A stretch of DNA of 64,000 nt from Streptomyces violaceusniger (GCA_005405945.1 BJHW01000001.1:1116001-1180000), one strand, 5' to 3'; shown: positions 45,739 to 54,777, numbered from the stretch's first letter. The notes: generated by a model not told the origin, from the sequence alone. A program made the numbers and translations.

Positions 45739-47283
45739 TCACCTGCCCGGGCCAACGGCGGACGCCCGCGCGGCGGAGGCGGATGGCGGAGCGGGGTGGC
45801 GCCGTGTGCGCCTGGCGAGCACCACCGCGGCGGCCACGGTGCCGGCGAGCACGCCCCAGGAGACGATGTCGCCCGTGCGGGAGTACGGGGTGCGCGAGCC
45901 GTGGGTGGGAACGTCGGCGTACCAGATCCCTGCCTCGGTGGTGGTGTCCTGCGTGGACAGCAGCCGCCCGGTGGCGTCGTAGGCGCTGGACTGGCCATTG
46001 AAGTCCTGCCGGACCAGCGCGTAGCCGTTCTCGATCGCGCGCAGCCCGGCCATGGCGGTGTGGGTGCGCCCCATCTCGGGCCAGTCGCCGCCGGGGACGA
46101 AGACGATGTCGGCGTCGATGTGATTGCCCGCCGGGAAGTCGGCGTCGTAGCAGATGACGTTCGCCAGCCGTCCGTACGGGGTGTCGACGACGGGCACGCG
46201 ACCGTCGCCGGGTGTGTAGATCTCGAGCCCGGGGATGGGCCGGGCCTTTTCGTAATCCCACAGCTTCCTGCCGTCGGGGCCGAAGAGATGGGTCTCGTCC
46301 CTGCCGTGGGGCGCGTCCGGCAGATAGGTCAGGTCGGCCACCAGGAGGTAGACGTTTTGGGCGTCCGCTGTCGCCGATGCCTGCCGCAGGAACGCGCGGT
46401 GGTCCTCGTCGGCCACCCGCGCGGCGTTCTCCGACCAGACGACGATCCGCGCACCGGCCGCGGCCGCCCGGGCGGTCTGGCGGACGAGGTCGTCCAGGAG
46501 CGGTCGCATGGCCCGGCGCACATCGGCCCGGTCGACGCGGCGCGGGTCGGTGACGGCGAGCCGGGAGGCACCGTGCACCGCCGTCTCGGCGTCGATGGCC
46601 GCCTGGCTCGGATTGATGCCGGCCACTTTGACGGTGTCGCCGCCCGTGTCCGTTGACATCGTGCGGAGCTGCCCGCCGACGACGATCAGCGCGACGGCCG
46701 CGGCGTAGGCGGCGGCCCAGTGGGCCACGGGCCGGTGCAACCCCCGCTCCCAGACCAGATTGCCGACCGTCGCTCCCGCCCCGATGACGAACGCGATGAC
46801 GTACGGCCCGGTCAGCGCGGTGATCTGGAGCAGCGCTGTGCTCGCGTGCTGGGACGCGGCCCGCATGCCGTAGGCGGTGCCGAACGGGCCGTACGTGCCG
46901 AGGAGGAATTCCACGGACATGGCCGCCGCGGGGAACAGCAGCACCCGGCCGAGGGTGCCGGCGCGCGGGCCGAGCAGCCGGTCGACCACATACGGCAGAC
47001 CGTAGGCCACTCCGAAGGCCACATCGCCCAGAAAGGTGAGCCAGGTGATGGGCACGGCGAGTTCGACCATCCACACCGCGGCCGACGCCACCGTCACGGC
47101 GAACACCGCGGGCAGGGCCACCAGCGGACGGGTGTGGCGCAGGAAGCGGAGGAGGAGCAGCGGCGCCACCCATGCGGCCAGGGGGACGTCGAACCGGCCG
47201 CCGACGGACAGCAAGGACGCCGCGGCGCCGCCCCACAGGCACAGCCAGGGGCGTTGAGCGGGTGGGACGAGTCGTTCGGTCAT
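45739..47283 (-). CDS. lnt: Apolipoprotein N-acyltransferase homologue (nitrilase superfamily)
   Basis: Start taken as ATG 47283 (MTERLVPPAQRPW). 514 residues: about six to seven N-terminal TM segments, then a CN-hydrolase domain. Catalytic Glu region VVWSENAA, Lys in WDYEKARPIPGLE and Cys in NVICYDADFP are all present. A final TM helix and basic tail follow. Lnt transfers a third acyl chain to lipoproteins; Streptomyces often has two or more Lnt-like proteins with different roles. Divergent from a TetR regulator whose operator overlaps its promoter. Confidence 0.8.
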   Translation of the reverse strand: MTERLVPPAQRPWLCLWGGAAASLLSVGGRFDVPLAAWVAPLLLLRFLRHTRPLVALPAVFAVTVASAAVWMVELAVPITWLTFLGDVAFGVAYGLPYVVDRLLGPRAGTLGRVLLFPAAAMSVEFLLGTYGPFGTAYGMRAASQHASTALLQITALTGPYVIAFVIGAGATVGNLVWERGLHRPVAHWAAAYAAAVALIVVGGQLRTMSTDTGGDTVKVAGINPSQAAIDAETAVHGASRLAVTDPRRVDRADVRRAMRPLLDDLVRQTARAAAAGARIVVWSENAARVADEDHRAFLRQASATADAQNVYLLVADLTYLPDAPHGRDETHLFGPDGRKLWDYEKARPIPGLEIYTPGDGRVPVVDTPYGRLANVICYDADFPAGNHIDADIVFVPGGDWPEMGRTHTAMAGLRAIENGYALVRQDFNGQSSAYDATGRLLSTQDTTTEAGIWYADVPTHGSRTPYSRTGDIVSWGVLAGTVAAAVVLARRTRRHPAPPSASAARASAVGPGR

Positions 47284-47348
47284 CGGGCACTCCTGTGCGC
47301 GGGCCGCGTCCCCACGGACCGGCCCGCATCGATGTGTACGATGCCCAC

Positions 47349-47380
47349 ATTGAAGGATGGAGGTGTGGACACTGTCAACA
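47349..47380 (-). promoter_or_regulatory. lnt promoter with overlapping TetR-type operator
   Basis: Minus-strand -35 TTGACA (47373-47378), 18-bp spacer, -10 TTCAAT (47349-47354). A 17-bp near-palindrome TGTGGACA-C-TGTCAACA (47364-47380, one mismatch) covers the -35. It overlaps the 5' end of the TetR frame and would repress both promoters. Confidence 0.5.
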
Positions 47381-47983
47381 TCCACTGGCTCGGGATACCA
47401 CCACGGGGATCTGCGAGCGGCCCTGCTGGACTCCGCCCTGGCACTCCTCGACACCGAGGGCCCGGGTGAGCTGTCGCTGCGCGCGGTCGCCCGGCACGCC
47501 GGGGTCTCCCCGAACGCCCCCTACCGCCACTACCGCGACAAGGAGGCGCTGCTCGCCGCCCTCGCCGCCCGGGGCTTCACGGAGCTGGGCGAACGCCTCG
47601 CCGCGGTCGCCCCCGGGGACGCCCCCGACGCGGAGGTCATCGCCATGGCGTGCGCGGCGGTCGACTACGCGCTGGACCACCCCGGGGTGTACCGCCTGAT
47701 GTTCGGGCAGGCGTGCAGCAGCCACCCCGACACCATCGCCGCCTCCGACGCCGCGATCGCCATCGTGGCGGAGCGCATCGCGGCCATCGCGGAACCGGAG
47801 CGGCGCGAGCCACTGCGGATCGGGATCTGGGCCCTCGTCCACGGGCTGAGCACACTGCTGCTCGACGAACGGCTCGGCACACCGACGCGCGCCGAGGCCG
47901 ACGCCCTGGTGGAGACGGTGGTGCGCACCATGCTGGGCACCGGCCCCGACGTCAGTGCTCCGGGGCGGTGGGGCGCGCCATGA
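47357..47983 (+). CDS. TetR-family transcriptional regulator
   Basis: 208 residues from ATG 47357, or a GTG at 47363 that would move the operator out of the coding region. HTH GYHHGDLRAALLDSALALLD ... LRAVARHAGVSPNAPYRHYRDKEALLAAL, then a TetR C-terminal helical domain (VYRLMFGQACSS) of the WHG type. Divergent from lnt by about 70 bp, with the operator at 47364-47380. Ligand unknown. Confidence 0.87.
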   Translation: MEVWTLSTSTGSGYHHGDLRAALLDSALALLDTEGPGELSLRAVARHAGVSPNAPYRHYRDKEALLAALAARGFTELGERLAAVAPGDAPDAEVIAMACAAVDYALDHPGVYRLMFGQACSSHPDTIAASDAAIAIVAERIAAIAEPERREPLRIGIWALVHGLSTLLLDERLGTPTRAEADALVETVVRTMLGTGPDVSAPGRWGAP

Positions 47984-48015
47984 TCTCGTCGCCCCCGTTC
48001 CTCCTTCTCAGCGAT

Positions 48016-48063
48016 CCTCTCAGCGGACCTCTCAGCGGACCTCTCAGCAGACCTCTCAGCGGA
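48016..48063. repeat. Four tandem 12-bp repeats (CCTCTCAGCGGA)
   Basis: Copies at 48016, 48028, 48040 and 48052 (one copy has AGCAGA); a degraded fifth copy precedes at 48003. The last copy contains the acdS stop codon (48056-48058), so the array grew from the end of the gene. Confidence 0.75.
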
Positions 48064-49063
48064 AGGCGCCGCTGTAGGCGTTGAGCGCGGGCTGGCCACC
48101 GAGGTGGGCGTAGAGCACGTTGGAGTCCTTGGGTATGTCGCCGTCGCGGACGAGGTCGATGAGCCCGGCCATGGACTTGCCCTCGTAGACCGGGTCGAGG
48201 ATCACCCCTTCGAGGCTTCCGGTGAGCCGGATCGCCTCAAGGGTGGAGTCGACCGGGACGCCGTAGAGGTCCCCGGCCCAGCCCTCCAGCACGGTGATCT
48301 CCTCGTCGCGCAGCTCCCGGCCGAGACCGATCAGCCCGGCGGTCTCGCGTGCGATCTTCTCCACCTGGGCGCGGGTCTCGGCCGGCTTGGCGGAGGCGTC
48401 GATGCCCAGGACCCGGCGGGGGCGGTCCTGGCCCGCGAAGCCCGCGATCATGCCCGCCTGGGTTGAGCCGGTGACGCTGCACACCACGATGGTGTCGAAG
48501 AAGACCCCCAGCTCCCGCTCCTGCGCCCGCACCTCCCGCGCCCAGTTGGCGAAGCCCAGGCCGCCCAGCGGATGGTCGGAGGCCCCGGCGGGGATCGGAT
48601 ACGGCGTGCCGCCCGCGGCGCGGACGTCCTCCAGGGCCTGGGTCCAGCTGTCCTTGAAGCCGATGCCGAATCCGGCGTCGACCAGCTCCACCCGCGCGCC
48701 CATGATCCGGGAGAGCAGGATGTTGCCCACCTTGTCGTTGACCGAGTCGGGCCAGTCCACCCAGCTCTCCTGCACCAGGACCGCCTTCAGCCCCAGCTTC
48801 GCCGCCACCGCGGCGACCTGGCGGGTGTGGTTGGACTGCACACCGCCGATGCTCACCAGGGTGTCCGCGCCCTTCCGGAGCGCGTCGGGGACGAGGTACT
48901 CCAGCTTGCGGGTCTTGTTGCCGCCGAAGGCCAGTCCGCTGTTGCAGTCCTCGCGCTTGGCCCAGACGCGCGCCCCGCCGAGACGCTCGCTCAGCCGGTC
49001 CAGGGGGTGGATCGGGCTGGGGCCGAACAACAGGGGGTGGCGCTCGAAGTCATCGAGGGACAT
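48056..49063 (-). CDS. acdS: 1-aminocyclopropane-1-carboxylate deaminase
   Basis: 335 residues from ATG 49063. PLP-dependent: [11 protein letters not shown] with the cofactor Lys50, [21 protein letters not shown], and [12 protein letters not shown] for phosphate binding. The two residues that distinguish true ACC deaminase from D-cysteine desulfhydrase, Glu in DPVYEGKSM and Leu in [11 protein letters not shown], are the ACC-deaminase type. Degrades ACC to ammonia and 2-oxobutyrate, lowering plant ethylene, a trait of rhizosphere bacteria. Divergent from dhaK across a 328-bp region. Confidence 0.92.
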   Translation of the reverse strand: MSLDDFERHPLLFGPSPIHPLDRLSERLGGARVWAKREDCNSGLAFGGNKTRKLEYLVPDALRKGADTLVSIGGVQSNHTRQVAAVAAKLGLKAVLVQESWVDWPDSVNDKVGNILLSRIMGARVELVDAGFGIGFKDSWTQALEDVRAAGGTPYPIPAGASDHPLGGLGFANWAREVRAQERELGVFFDTIVVCSVTGSTQAGMIAGFAGQDRPRRVLGIDASAKPAETRAQVEKIARETAGLIGLGRELRDEEITVLEGWAGDLYGVPVDSTLEAIRLTGSLEGVILDPVYEGKSMAGLIDLVRDGDIPKDSNVLYAHLGGQPALNAYSGAFR

Positions 49064-49391
49064 GGGTGACTCCCTGTGGGTGGTGCCGGATGTCCGCCGA
49101 TCCCTACCCCGCCCCTCCCCCTCGGTACACGAGTCCCCTCCACCGTCCCCTCGGCACACGCTCCACCGTCCGCTCGGCACCCGAGCCGAGCCCTCCCGGC
49201 CCCTCCCCGGCCGCCCCGTCAGTACCCGACCGGCGTATGCCAGTAGGCCGTTGGGGTCCCGCTGCTGTCCAGCCTGAGCACCCTGCCGCCGGGTCGCGGC
49301 GACGATCTGTGCCTGAGCCCTCATACCGCCGAGACGGCGCTCGACCGCCGAGTCCACCCCGTCCGCCCCACTCGCCCAGGGAGCCGAGACC
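49064..49391. other. 328-bp divergent region between acdS and dhaK
   Basis: C-rich on the plus strand. It holds a tandem pair of 23-bp repeats (CTCCACCGTCC[C/G]CTCGGCAC core, 49138-49183) and a partial third copy before them. The dhaK ribosome site CAGGGAG lies at its right end. No ORF or clear promoter seen. Confidence 0.4.
49138..49183. repeat. Tandem 23-bp repeat pair upstream of acdS
   Basis: Two adjacent copies (49138-49160 and 49161-49183) with two mismatches; a shortened copy (TCCCCCTCGGTACACG) precedes. Could hold regulator half-sites or be slippage. Confidence 0.5.
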
Positions 49392-50390
49392 ATGCCCCAG
49401 TACTTCCGCGACTCGCCCGAGTCTCTCGTTCCCGACGCGCTCGCGGGCTTCGCCGCCGCCCATGCCGATCTCGTCGCCTACCACCCCGACCACGGATACT
49501 TCCGCACCCGCCACACCGCACCCACCCGCCGCGTCGGGCTGGTCTCGGGCGGCGGCTCCGGCCATGAACCGCTGCACTCCGGCTTCCTCGGGACGGGGAT
49601 GCTGGACGCCGCCTGCCCCGGCCGGATCTTCGCCTCGCCCCACAACCGGCAGATCTTCGAGGCCAGCCGGGCCGTCGCCCGGCCCGACGGGGTGCTGCAC
49701 ATCGTCAAGAACTACACCGGCGACCGCATCAACTTCGGCATCGCCGCCGAGCGCCTGGCCCACGAGGGCATCCACTGCGCCCGGGTCCTCATCGACGACG
49801 ACCTCGCCACCGACTCCGACGACATCGCGGTCGGCCGCCGCGGCACCGGCGCGACCCTGATCGTCGAGAAGATCCTCGGCGCCGCCGCCGACGAGGGGCG
49901 CGGCCTGGAGGACCTGGTCGCGCTCGGCACCGATGTGACCCGGCGGGCCCGCAGCCTCGCCGTCGCCGCGGCCGCCCACACCACGCCCCAGTCCGGGACA
50001 CCGGCCTTCACCCTGCCCGACAACGTCCTGGAGTTCGGGGTCGGCATCCACGGCGAGCGGGCCGAGGGGACCACCCCGCACGCACCGCTCGGCAAGCTGG
50101 TCGAGACCATGGCCGACCAGCTGCTGGCCGCGCTGCCCGACAGCGCCGGAACACGGGTGCTCGCCCTGGTCAACGGGCTGGGCTCGATCACCTCGCTGGA
50201 GCTGTACGGCATCCGCCACGCGGTCGCCAAGGCCCTGGACGACCGCGGTGTCGGCCTCGACCGCTCCCTGACCGGCACCTTCGTGAGCGCCCTGGACATG
50301 CGGGGCTTCTCGCTGACCCTGTTCGCCACCGACGCGGAGGCGCTGCGGCTGTGGGACGCCCCCGCCCGCACCCCCGCCTGGCCCCTGTGA
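49392..50390 (+). CDS. dhaK: Dihydroxyacetone kinase subunit DhaK
   Basis: 332 residues from ATG 49392. Opening [19 protein letters not shown] and [18 protein letters not shown] are family hallmarks; catalytic His220 is in [10 protein letters not shown]. DhaK binds the keto-sugar covalently through this His while DhaL supplies the phosphoryl group from ADP/ATP. Followed 50 bp later by dhaL in the same operon. No DhaM (PTS) gene is in the window. Confidence 0.93.
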   Translation: MPQYFRDSPESLVPDALAGFAAAHADLVAYHPDHGYFRTRHTAPTRRVGLVSGGGSGHEPLHSGFLGTGMLDAACPGRIFASPHNRQIFEASRAVARPDGVLHIVKNYTGDRINFGIAAERLAHEGIHCARVLIDDDLATDSDDIAVGRRGTGATLIVEKILGAAADEGRGLEDLVALGTDVTRRARSLAVAAAAHTTPQSGTPAFTLPDNVLEFGVGIHGERAEGTTPHAPLGKLVETMADQLLAALPDSAGTRVLALVNGLGSITSLELYGIRHAVAKALDDRGVGLDRSLTGTFVSALDMRGFSLTLFATDAEALRLWDAPARTPAWPL

Positions 50391-50440
50391 TCCGACCGGC
50401 CCCCGTGACCCCGCCACCGCCTCGAGGAGTTGCCCCGCCC

Positions 50441-51142
50441 ATGCCCGACCAGCCCGGCCCCAAGGGTCTCACCCACACCGCCGTCATGGACTGGATGACC
50501 CGGTTCGCCGCCACCGTACGTTCCGTGGAGCCCGAGCTCACCGCGCTCGACCAGAAGGCGGGCGACGGGGACTTCGGCGCCAATCTGGTCACCGGGATGG
50601 ACGGTGTCCGCCGCGCGCTGGACGCCCTGGCGGCGGGCGCGGGGAACGGCGAGCGGGACCGGAGGGGCCCGGACGCACCGCTGGACGCCGCCGCACGGGT
50701 CTTCCTCGACGACGTGGGCGGCACCAGCGGCCCCCTGTTCGGGCTGCTCTTCCAGGAGCTCGCCGACGCGCTGGGGATGGCCGCCGACCCGCCCGGGACC
50801 GCGGCGCTGGCCCTCGGCACCGCCGCGGGCGCGGCCGCGATCCAGCGGGTCGGCGAGGCCGAGGTGGGCGACAAGACGATGGTGGACGCCCTCGTCCCCG
50901 CCGCGCGCGCCCTCGCCTCCTGCGCACCCACCGCCGACCCCGCGCACGCGCTCCATGTGGCCGCGGTGGCGGCCCACCAGGGCGCCCGCTCCACGACCGA
51001 GCTGCGCGCCCGCCGCGGGCGCGCCAGCTACACCGGCGACCATTCGCGCGGCGTGCCGGACCCGGGCGCCCTGGCCGTCGCCCTGCTGTTCGCCTCCGCA
51101 CACGCCGAGCTCACCTCGCTCAGCCGGCTCCCCGTGTCCTGA
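50441..51142 (+). CDS. dhaL: Dihydroxyacetone kinase subunit DhaL
   Basis: ATG 50441 behind GAGGAG; the frame is open from 50351 but with a Pro-rich lead. 233 residues. Mg2+-binding AGDGDFGANL (Asp residues), FLDDVGGTSGPLFGLLFQ and VGDKTMVDALVPAA bind the nucleotide. Contains a non-standard AGAGNGERDRRG insertion near residue 70. Works with DhaK; whether the phosphoryl donor is ATP or a DhaM protein encoded elsewhere cannot be told. Confidence 0.9.
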   Translation: MPDQPGPKGLTHTAVMDWMTRFAATVRSVEPELTALDQKAGDGDFGANLVTGMDGVRRALDALAAGAGNGERDRRGPDAPLDAAARVFLDDVGGTSGPLFGLLFQELADALGMAADPPGTAALALGTAAGAAAIQRVGEAEVGDKTMVDALVPAARALASCAPTADPAHALHVAAVAAHQGARSTTELRARRGRASYTGDHSRGVPDPGALAVALLFASAHAELTSLSRLPVS

Positions 51143-51313
51143 GGAGGAAGGCCGAGGCCATGAGGGGATCCCCGGGACGTGCCGCCCGCCGGTGAACACC
51201 GCGGCCGGGCCGCACGTACTGGGATCCGAGTCCCGGGCCGCATGAGCGGAGCGAAGCGGGGCAGACGACCAGGATTCCACTGTCGGCTCGATCGAAGGTG
51301 TCCGGGAGAATCT

Positions 51314-52408
51314 GTGCAGCAGGAGACCTCCACCCGTGTGACCGCACCACCGGCCGTCCCACGGCCGCGCGATGGCGGCGCGTCCGGGGGCCGGACGCGC
51401 GACCCGTACTTCGACAACGCGAAGTACCTCACCATCGTGCTGGTGGCGTGTGGCCACGCATGGGAACCGCTCACCTACGGCAGCCGGGCGGCCACCGCGA
51501 TCTACCTGATGGTGTATGCGTTCCACATGCCCGCGTTCGCCCTCATATCGGGCTACTTCTCGCGGAGTTTCGACATGGCGCCGGGGCGGGTGAAGCGGCT
51601 GCTCTCGGGTGTCGTGGTGCCGTACGTGGTCTTCGAGGTGGCGTACACGCTCTTCTACCGCTGGGCGCAGGACGATCCGGGCTATCCGATCAGCCTGCTC
51701 GACCCCTGGTATGTGATGTGGTTCCTGGCCGCGCTGTTCATCTGGCGGATCACCACCCCGCTGTGGCTCGCGCTGCGCCATCCGGTGCCGGTCGCGCTGG
51801 CGGTGGCCGCGCTGGCCTCGATCTCGCCGGAGGCGGGCGGGGATCTCGGTTTCCAGCGGGTGCTGGCGTTCCTCCCGTTCTTCGTGGTCGGGCTCACCCT
51901 GCGCCCGGACCACTTCACCCGGCTGCGGACCCGGCGGGTCCGGCTGGCCGCCCTTCCGGTGGCGGCCTTCGCCCTGGGCACGGCGTACGCGGTGGCGCCC
52001 TGGATGGACGCCGAGTGGTTCTACCACCGCAAGAGCGTCGCCAAGCTGGACGGCGTACCGTCCTGGGCCGGTCTGCTCACCACACCCGCCCTCTTCGGTC
52101 TGGCGCTGGTGCTGACGGCCTGCTTCCTGGCCTGGGTACCGGGGCGCCGGACCTGGTTCACCGCGCTCGGCTCGGGCACGCTCTACGGCTATCTGCTGCA
52201 CGGCTTCATCATCAAGTCGTCCCGTTTCTGGGACTGGTACGACCATCCGTGGCTGCACACCCCGCTCGGGGAGCTCACCGTCACGGCGGCCGCGGTGCTC
52301 ATGATCACCGCACTGTGCACGGAACCGGTGCGACGGGTCCTGCGCGCTCTGGTGGAGCCACGCATGGACTGGGCGTTCCGGCGCACCGGTTCGTCAGCCG
52401 CTTCCTGA
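51314..52408 (+). CDS. Acyltransferase 3-family membrane protein
   Basis: Start taken as GTG 51314 with GGGAGA upstream (the frame opens at 51179). 364 residues with about ten TM helices. Catalytic-type His in VACGHAWEPL and the family sequence DNAKYLTIVLV; RDPYFDN precedes TM1. GTLYGYLLHGFIIKSSRFW near the end. This family O-acylates sugars, peptidoglycan or lipids at the membrane. Converges on the methyltransferase gene. Confidence 0.85.
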   Translation: MQQETSTRVTAPPAVPRPRDGGASGGRTRDPYFDNAKYLTIVLVACGHAWEPLTYGSRAATAIYLMVYAFHMPAFALISGYFSRSFDMAPGRVKRLLSGVVVPYVVFEVAYTLFYRWAQDDPGYPISLLDPWYVMWFLAALFIWRITTPLWLALRHPVPVALAVAALASISPEAGGDLGFQRVLAFLPFFVVGLTLRPDHFTRLRTRRVRLAALPVAAFALGTAYAVAPWMDAEWFYHRKSVAKLDGVPSWAGLLTTPALFGLALVLTACFLAWVPGRRTWFTALGSGTLYGYLLHGFIIKSSRFWDWYDHPWLHTPLGELTVTAAAVLMITALCTEPVRRVLRALVEPRMDWAFRRTGSSAAS

Positions 52409-52467
52409 GGGCGGGGCGCTTCCCGAGGGCGGCGGGGCGCTTCCTCGTCGGCGGCCGGGAACCGCCG

Positions 52468-53112
52468 TCAGCGGCGGCGGACCTTCACGGTGTTGTCGGT
52501 GCGGGTGGCCGGCTTTCCTTCGGGGTCGGTCATCCTCTCCTCGTGCACCTCGCTGACGAGGACGTCCCACTCCCCGTCCGCGAGGTCCAGCCCGGCGAGC
52601 ACCTCCTCGGGGGTGGGGAAGTGGAAGTCCGGGTCGGGGTCCGTCACCCAGGACGGGAATCCGGCGTGTCCGGTGATCAGCAGCACTCCGCCCGGTGCGA
52701 CGGCACCCGCGGCGCCGCGCAGGATCCGCTCCCGGGGCAGCTCGAGCCAGGAGTGGAGGAAGTGGGCGGAGACCAGGTCGAAGGTGCCGGCCGGGAAGGA
52801 CACGGACAGGTCGTGCGGCTGCCATGCGATGCGGTCGCCGACGCCTTCCGACGCCGCGTGTCCGGCGCCGCGGTCCAGGGCCACCCGGGAGACGTCGACG
52901 GCGGTGACCCGCCAACCCTGCCGGGCGAGCCAGATGGCGTCGGCGCCCTCGCCGCAGCCCAGGTCCAGTGCGTGGCCGGGGGTCAGCCCGGTGACCTCAC
53001 GCACCAGGGCGGCGTTGGGCCTGCCGCTCCAGACGCGGTCCTCGGCGCCGTAAAAGGTGTCCCAGAACTCCCCGTGCGTGGTGCCGGGCGGGATGTCGGG
53101 CTTGGTGGTCAT
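52468..53112 (-). CDS. Class I SAM-dependent methyltransferase (TehB-like)
   Basis: 214 residues from ATG 53112 (MTTKPDIPPGTTHGEFWDTF). SAM motif I ALDLGCGEGADAIWLARQG, acidic loop VTAVDVSRVALDRG, motif IV FDLVSAHFLHSW. Similar to tellurite/thiopurine-type methyltransferases of small molecules. Divergent from an XRE-cupin regulator with which it shares an 88-bp promoter region. Confidence 0.87.
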   Translation of the reverse strand: MTTKPDIPPGTTHGEFWDTFYGAEDRVWSGRPNAALVREVTGLTPGHALDLGCGEGADAIWLARQGWRVTAVDVSRVALDRGAGHAASEGVGDRIAWQPHDLSVSFPAGTFDLVSAHFLHSWLELPRERILRGAAGAVAPGGVLLITGHAGFPSWVTDPDPDFHFPTPEEVLAGLDLADGEWDVLVSEVHEERMTDPEGKPATRTDNTVKVRRR

Positions 53113-53164
53113 ATCGGTTGCGCTCCCTTCGTTGGGTCAAGAGAGTGCGTCCGGCCGTGGCCAC

Positions 53165-53193
53165 TTGACAAACTTCTTTGCCGGGGTGGCAAA
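53165..53193 (+). promoter_or_regulatory. XRE-cupin promoter with TTTGCC-N5-GGCAAA operator
   Basis: -35 TTGACA at 53165-53170, then a perfect inverted repeat at 53177-53193 just before the ATG (53201). The -10 is not clear. The repeat is placed for autorepression and control of the divergent methyltransferase. Confidence 0.45.
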
Positions 53194-53200
53194 TGAAGAC

Positions 53201-53797
53201 ATGGCTGACGAAGACCTCACCGAGGTGCTGACCGCCGTAGGACCCCGGCTGCGGGCGCTGCGGCGCACCCGTGGCACCACCCTCGCCCAGCTCAGCGAGA
53301 CGACGGGCATCTCGCTGAGCACCCTGTCGCGGCTGGAGTCGGGGCAGCGCAAACCGACCCTGGAGCTGCTGCTGCCGCTGGCCAAGGCGTACGGAGTGCA
53401 GCTGGACGAGCTGGTGGGGGCGCCGGCCACCGGGGATCCCCGCGTCCATCCACGGCCGTTCACCCGGAACGGCCAGACGTTCATTCCGCTGACCCGCTAT
53501 CTGGGCGGGCTGCACGCGTACAAGCAGATCATGCCGCCCCGGCCGCAGGACAGGAGCGACGAACCGCTGGAGCAGCGGGTGCACGAGGGCTATGAGTGGC
53601 TCTATGTGCTCTCCGGGCGGCTACGGCTGGCGCTGGGTGAGCACGATCTGGTGCTCACGGCCGGCGAGGCCGCCGAATTCGACACCCGCACCCCCCATGG
53701 CTTCGCCAGCGCCGGGGACCAGCCGGTGGAGTTCCTCTCCCTGTTCGGGGCGCAGGGCGAGCGCATCCATGTCCGCGCCCGCCCCGCCGGTACCTGA
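53201..53797 (+). CDS. XRE-family regulator with C-terminal cupin
   Basis: Start ATG 53201 (MADEDLTEVLTAVGPR); the frame opens at 53057. 198 residues. Helix-turn-helix (LAQLSETTGISLSTLSRLES) in residues about 15-75, then a cupin barrel (VHEGYEWLYVLSGRLRLALG; RTPHGFAS). This architecture is found in regulators of amino-acid, polyamine and sulfur metabolism. Likely represses itself and the divergent methyltransferase. Confidence 0.87.
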   Translation: MADEDLTEVLTAVGPRLRALRRTRGTTLAQLSETTGISLSTLSRLESGQRKPTLELLLPLAKAYGVQLDELVGAPATGDPRVHPRPFTRNGQTFIPLTRYLGGLHAYKQIMPPRPQDRSDEPLEQRVHEGYEWLYVLSGRLRLALGEHDLVLTAGEAAEFDTRTPHGFASAGDQPVEFLSLFGAQGERIHVRARPAGT

Positions 53798-53825
53798 CCC
53801 GCCCCCGTTGTGACGCCCGGGGCGT

Positions 53826-54062
53826 TCACCCCGAAGGCTCGTCCGGGACGGGCTGCTCGGGGTGCACGCTCCCGGTCTGCGGCCTCCCCTGCCGCCCGGT
53901 GCCGGACTCGTCCGTCTCGGGGACGTCGTCCGCGTCGTCCGGCTCGTCGCCGGCGCCCGCCACGTCCAGGCGGTCGGGCCCGTCCTGCGCCTGCTGGTCG
54001 GGGAAGTCCCTGGGGATCCCGCCCCGCTCCTCGCGTTCCTCCGGTCGCCGGTCGTCGCTCAC
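53826..54062 (-). CDS. Small acidic hypothetical protein
   Basis: 78 residues from GTG 54062 with AAAGGAG upstream. Very rich in Asp, Glu, Pro and Arg (RPEEREERGG; GDEPDDADDVPETDE); likely disordered. No family recognised beyond small acidic proteins common in Streptomyces. Confidence 0.55.
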   Translation of the reverse strand: MSDDRRPEEREERGGIPRDFPDQQAQDGPDRLDVAGAGDEPDDADDVPETDESGTGRQGRPQTGSVHPEQPVPDEPSG

Positions 54063-54180
54063 GATGCCGCTCCTTTCGTCGATTCGTCGATGGAGGGGGC
54101 ACAGCAGAGGCGATTACCCACGAGCGCCGGGCGGATGCACGGCCGGCCGGTCCGATGCCGTCATCCGTGCGCGCGGCCGG

Positions 54181-54687
54181 TCACTCCCCGCGCCCCAGCA
54201 CATACAGCTCCGGCAGGTTGACCACGATGGCCTCCTGGGTGCTGCGGGCGATGACCACCACCGCCTCGTCGTCGGGGTCCGGGTTCTCCTCCCGGTGCGG
54301 CACATACGGCGGTACGAAGATGTAGTCACCCGGCCGGGTGCGCAGCCGCACCTCCTCGACGTGTCCGTCCCGCTCCTCGGCGAAGACGAACTCGGGGTGG
54401 CCCCGCACCACGAAGATGGCCGTCTCGGACGCGCCGTGGTGGTGATTGTCGGAGGCGGTGTCCGGCGCCACATGGGTCTGGCCCATCCAGAGCCGCTCGG
54501 ACCCCACCGACTGACCGCTGATCGCGGCGAACCGCCGCATGCCCTCGGTCTGGGCGGTGCCGGGGTCGACGTCCTCGGTGCGGATGTGGTGCAGACGCGA
54601 CCGCAACGGACCGTCGGGGGCGGTGGCCTTCAGATGAGGGTGGAACGCGTCATGCTGCTGCGCGGGGTCGCCGCCGGGCGTCGTCAT
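54181..54687 (-). CDS. Cupin-domain protein
   Basis: 168 residues; start ATG 54687 (MTTPGGDPAQQHD). Cupin motif 1 DNHHHGASETAIFVVRGHPEF with metal His residues and motif 2 GDYIFVPPYVPHREENPDPDD. A metal-binding beta-barrel enzyme or sensor of unknown substrate. Divergent from the Rrf2 regulator, with a shared upstream region. Confidence 0.85.
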   Translation of the reverse strand: MTTPGGDPAQQHDAFHPHLKATAPDGPLRSRLHHIRTEDVDPGTAQTEGMRRFAAISGQSVGSERLWMGQTHVAPDTASDNHHHGASETAIFVVRGHPEFVFAEERDGHVEEVRLRTRPGDYIFVPPYVPHREENPDPDDEAVVVIARSTQEAIVVNLPELYVLGRGE

Positions 54688-54725
54688 GCCCCCGACCGTA
54701 GAAAGCACCGGCAATGGATGTCAAC

Positions 54726-54733
54726 AGGTGTCC
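54726..54733. promoter_or_regulatory. AGGTGTCC box between cupin and Rrf2 genes
   Basis: The 8-mer recurs at 56170-56177 before the cysteine leader peptide, in both cases close to CCATTG/CAATGG and CGAAAGG/CCTTTCG. Possible shared regulator site; the number of matching bases is small. Confidence 0.25.
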
Positions 54734-54771
54734 TTTCGCTCACCAGGCACAACACCGTGGAATCCACGCTG

Positions 54772-54777
54772 CATAAT
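54772..54777 (+). promoter_or_regulatory. -10 CATAAT for the Rrf2 gene (leaderless)
   Basis: Only 6 bases separate CATAAT from the ATG at 54784, so transcription would start at or next to the initiation codon. No good -35 is seen. Confidence 0.4.

Noticed and set aside
48016..48063. CRISPR-like array
   Set aside because: Perfect 12-bp units without spacers, so a simple tandem repeat; no cas genes in the window.
47665..48099. Minus-strand ORF with repeated SAER
   Set aside because: It reads the 12-bp repeat array and the TetR antisense; no ribosome site.
49712..52258. 848-residue minus-strand open frame
   Set aside because: Antisense to dhaK, dhaL and the acyltransferase, all of which have conserved motifs.
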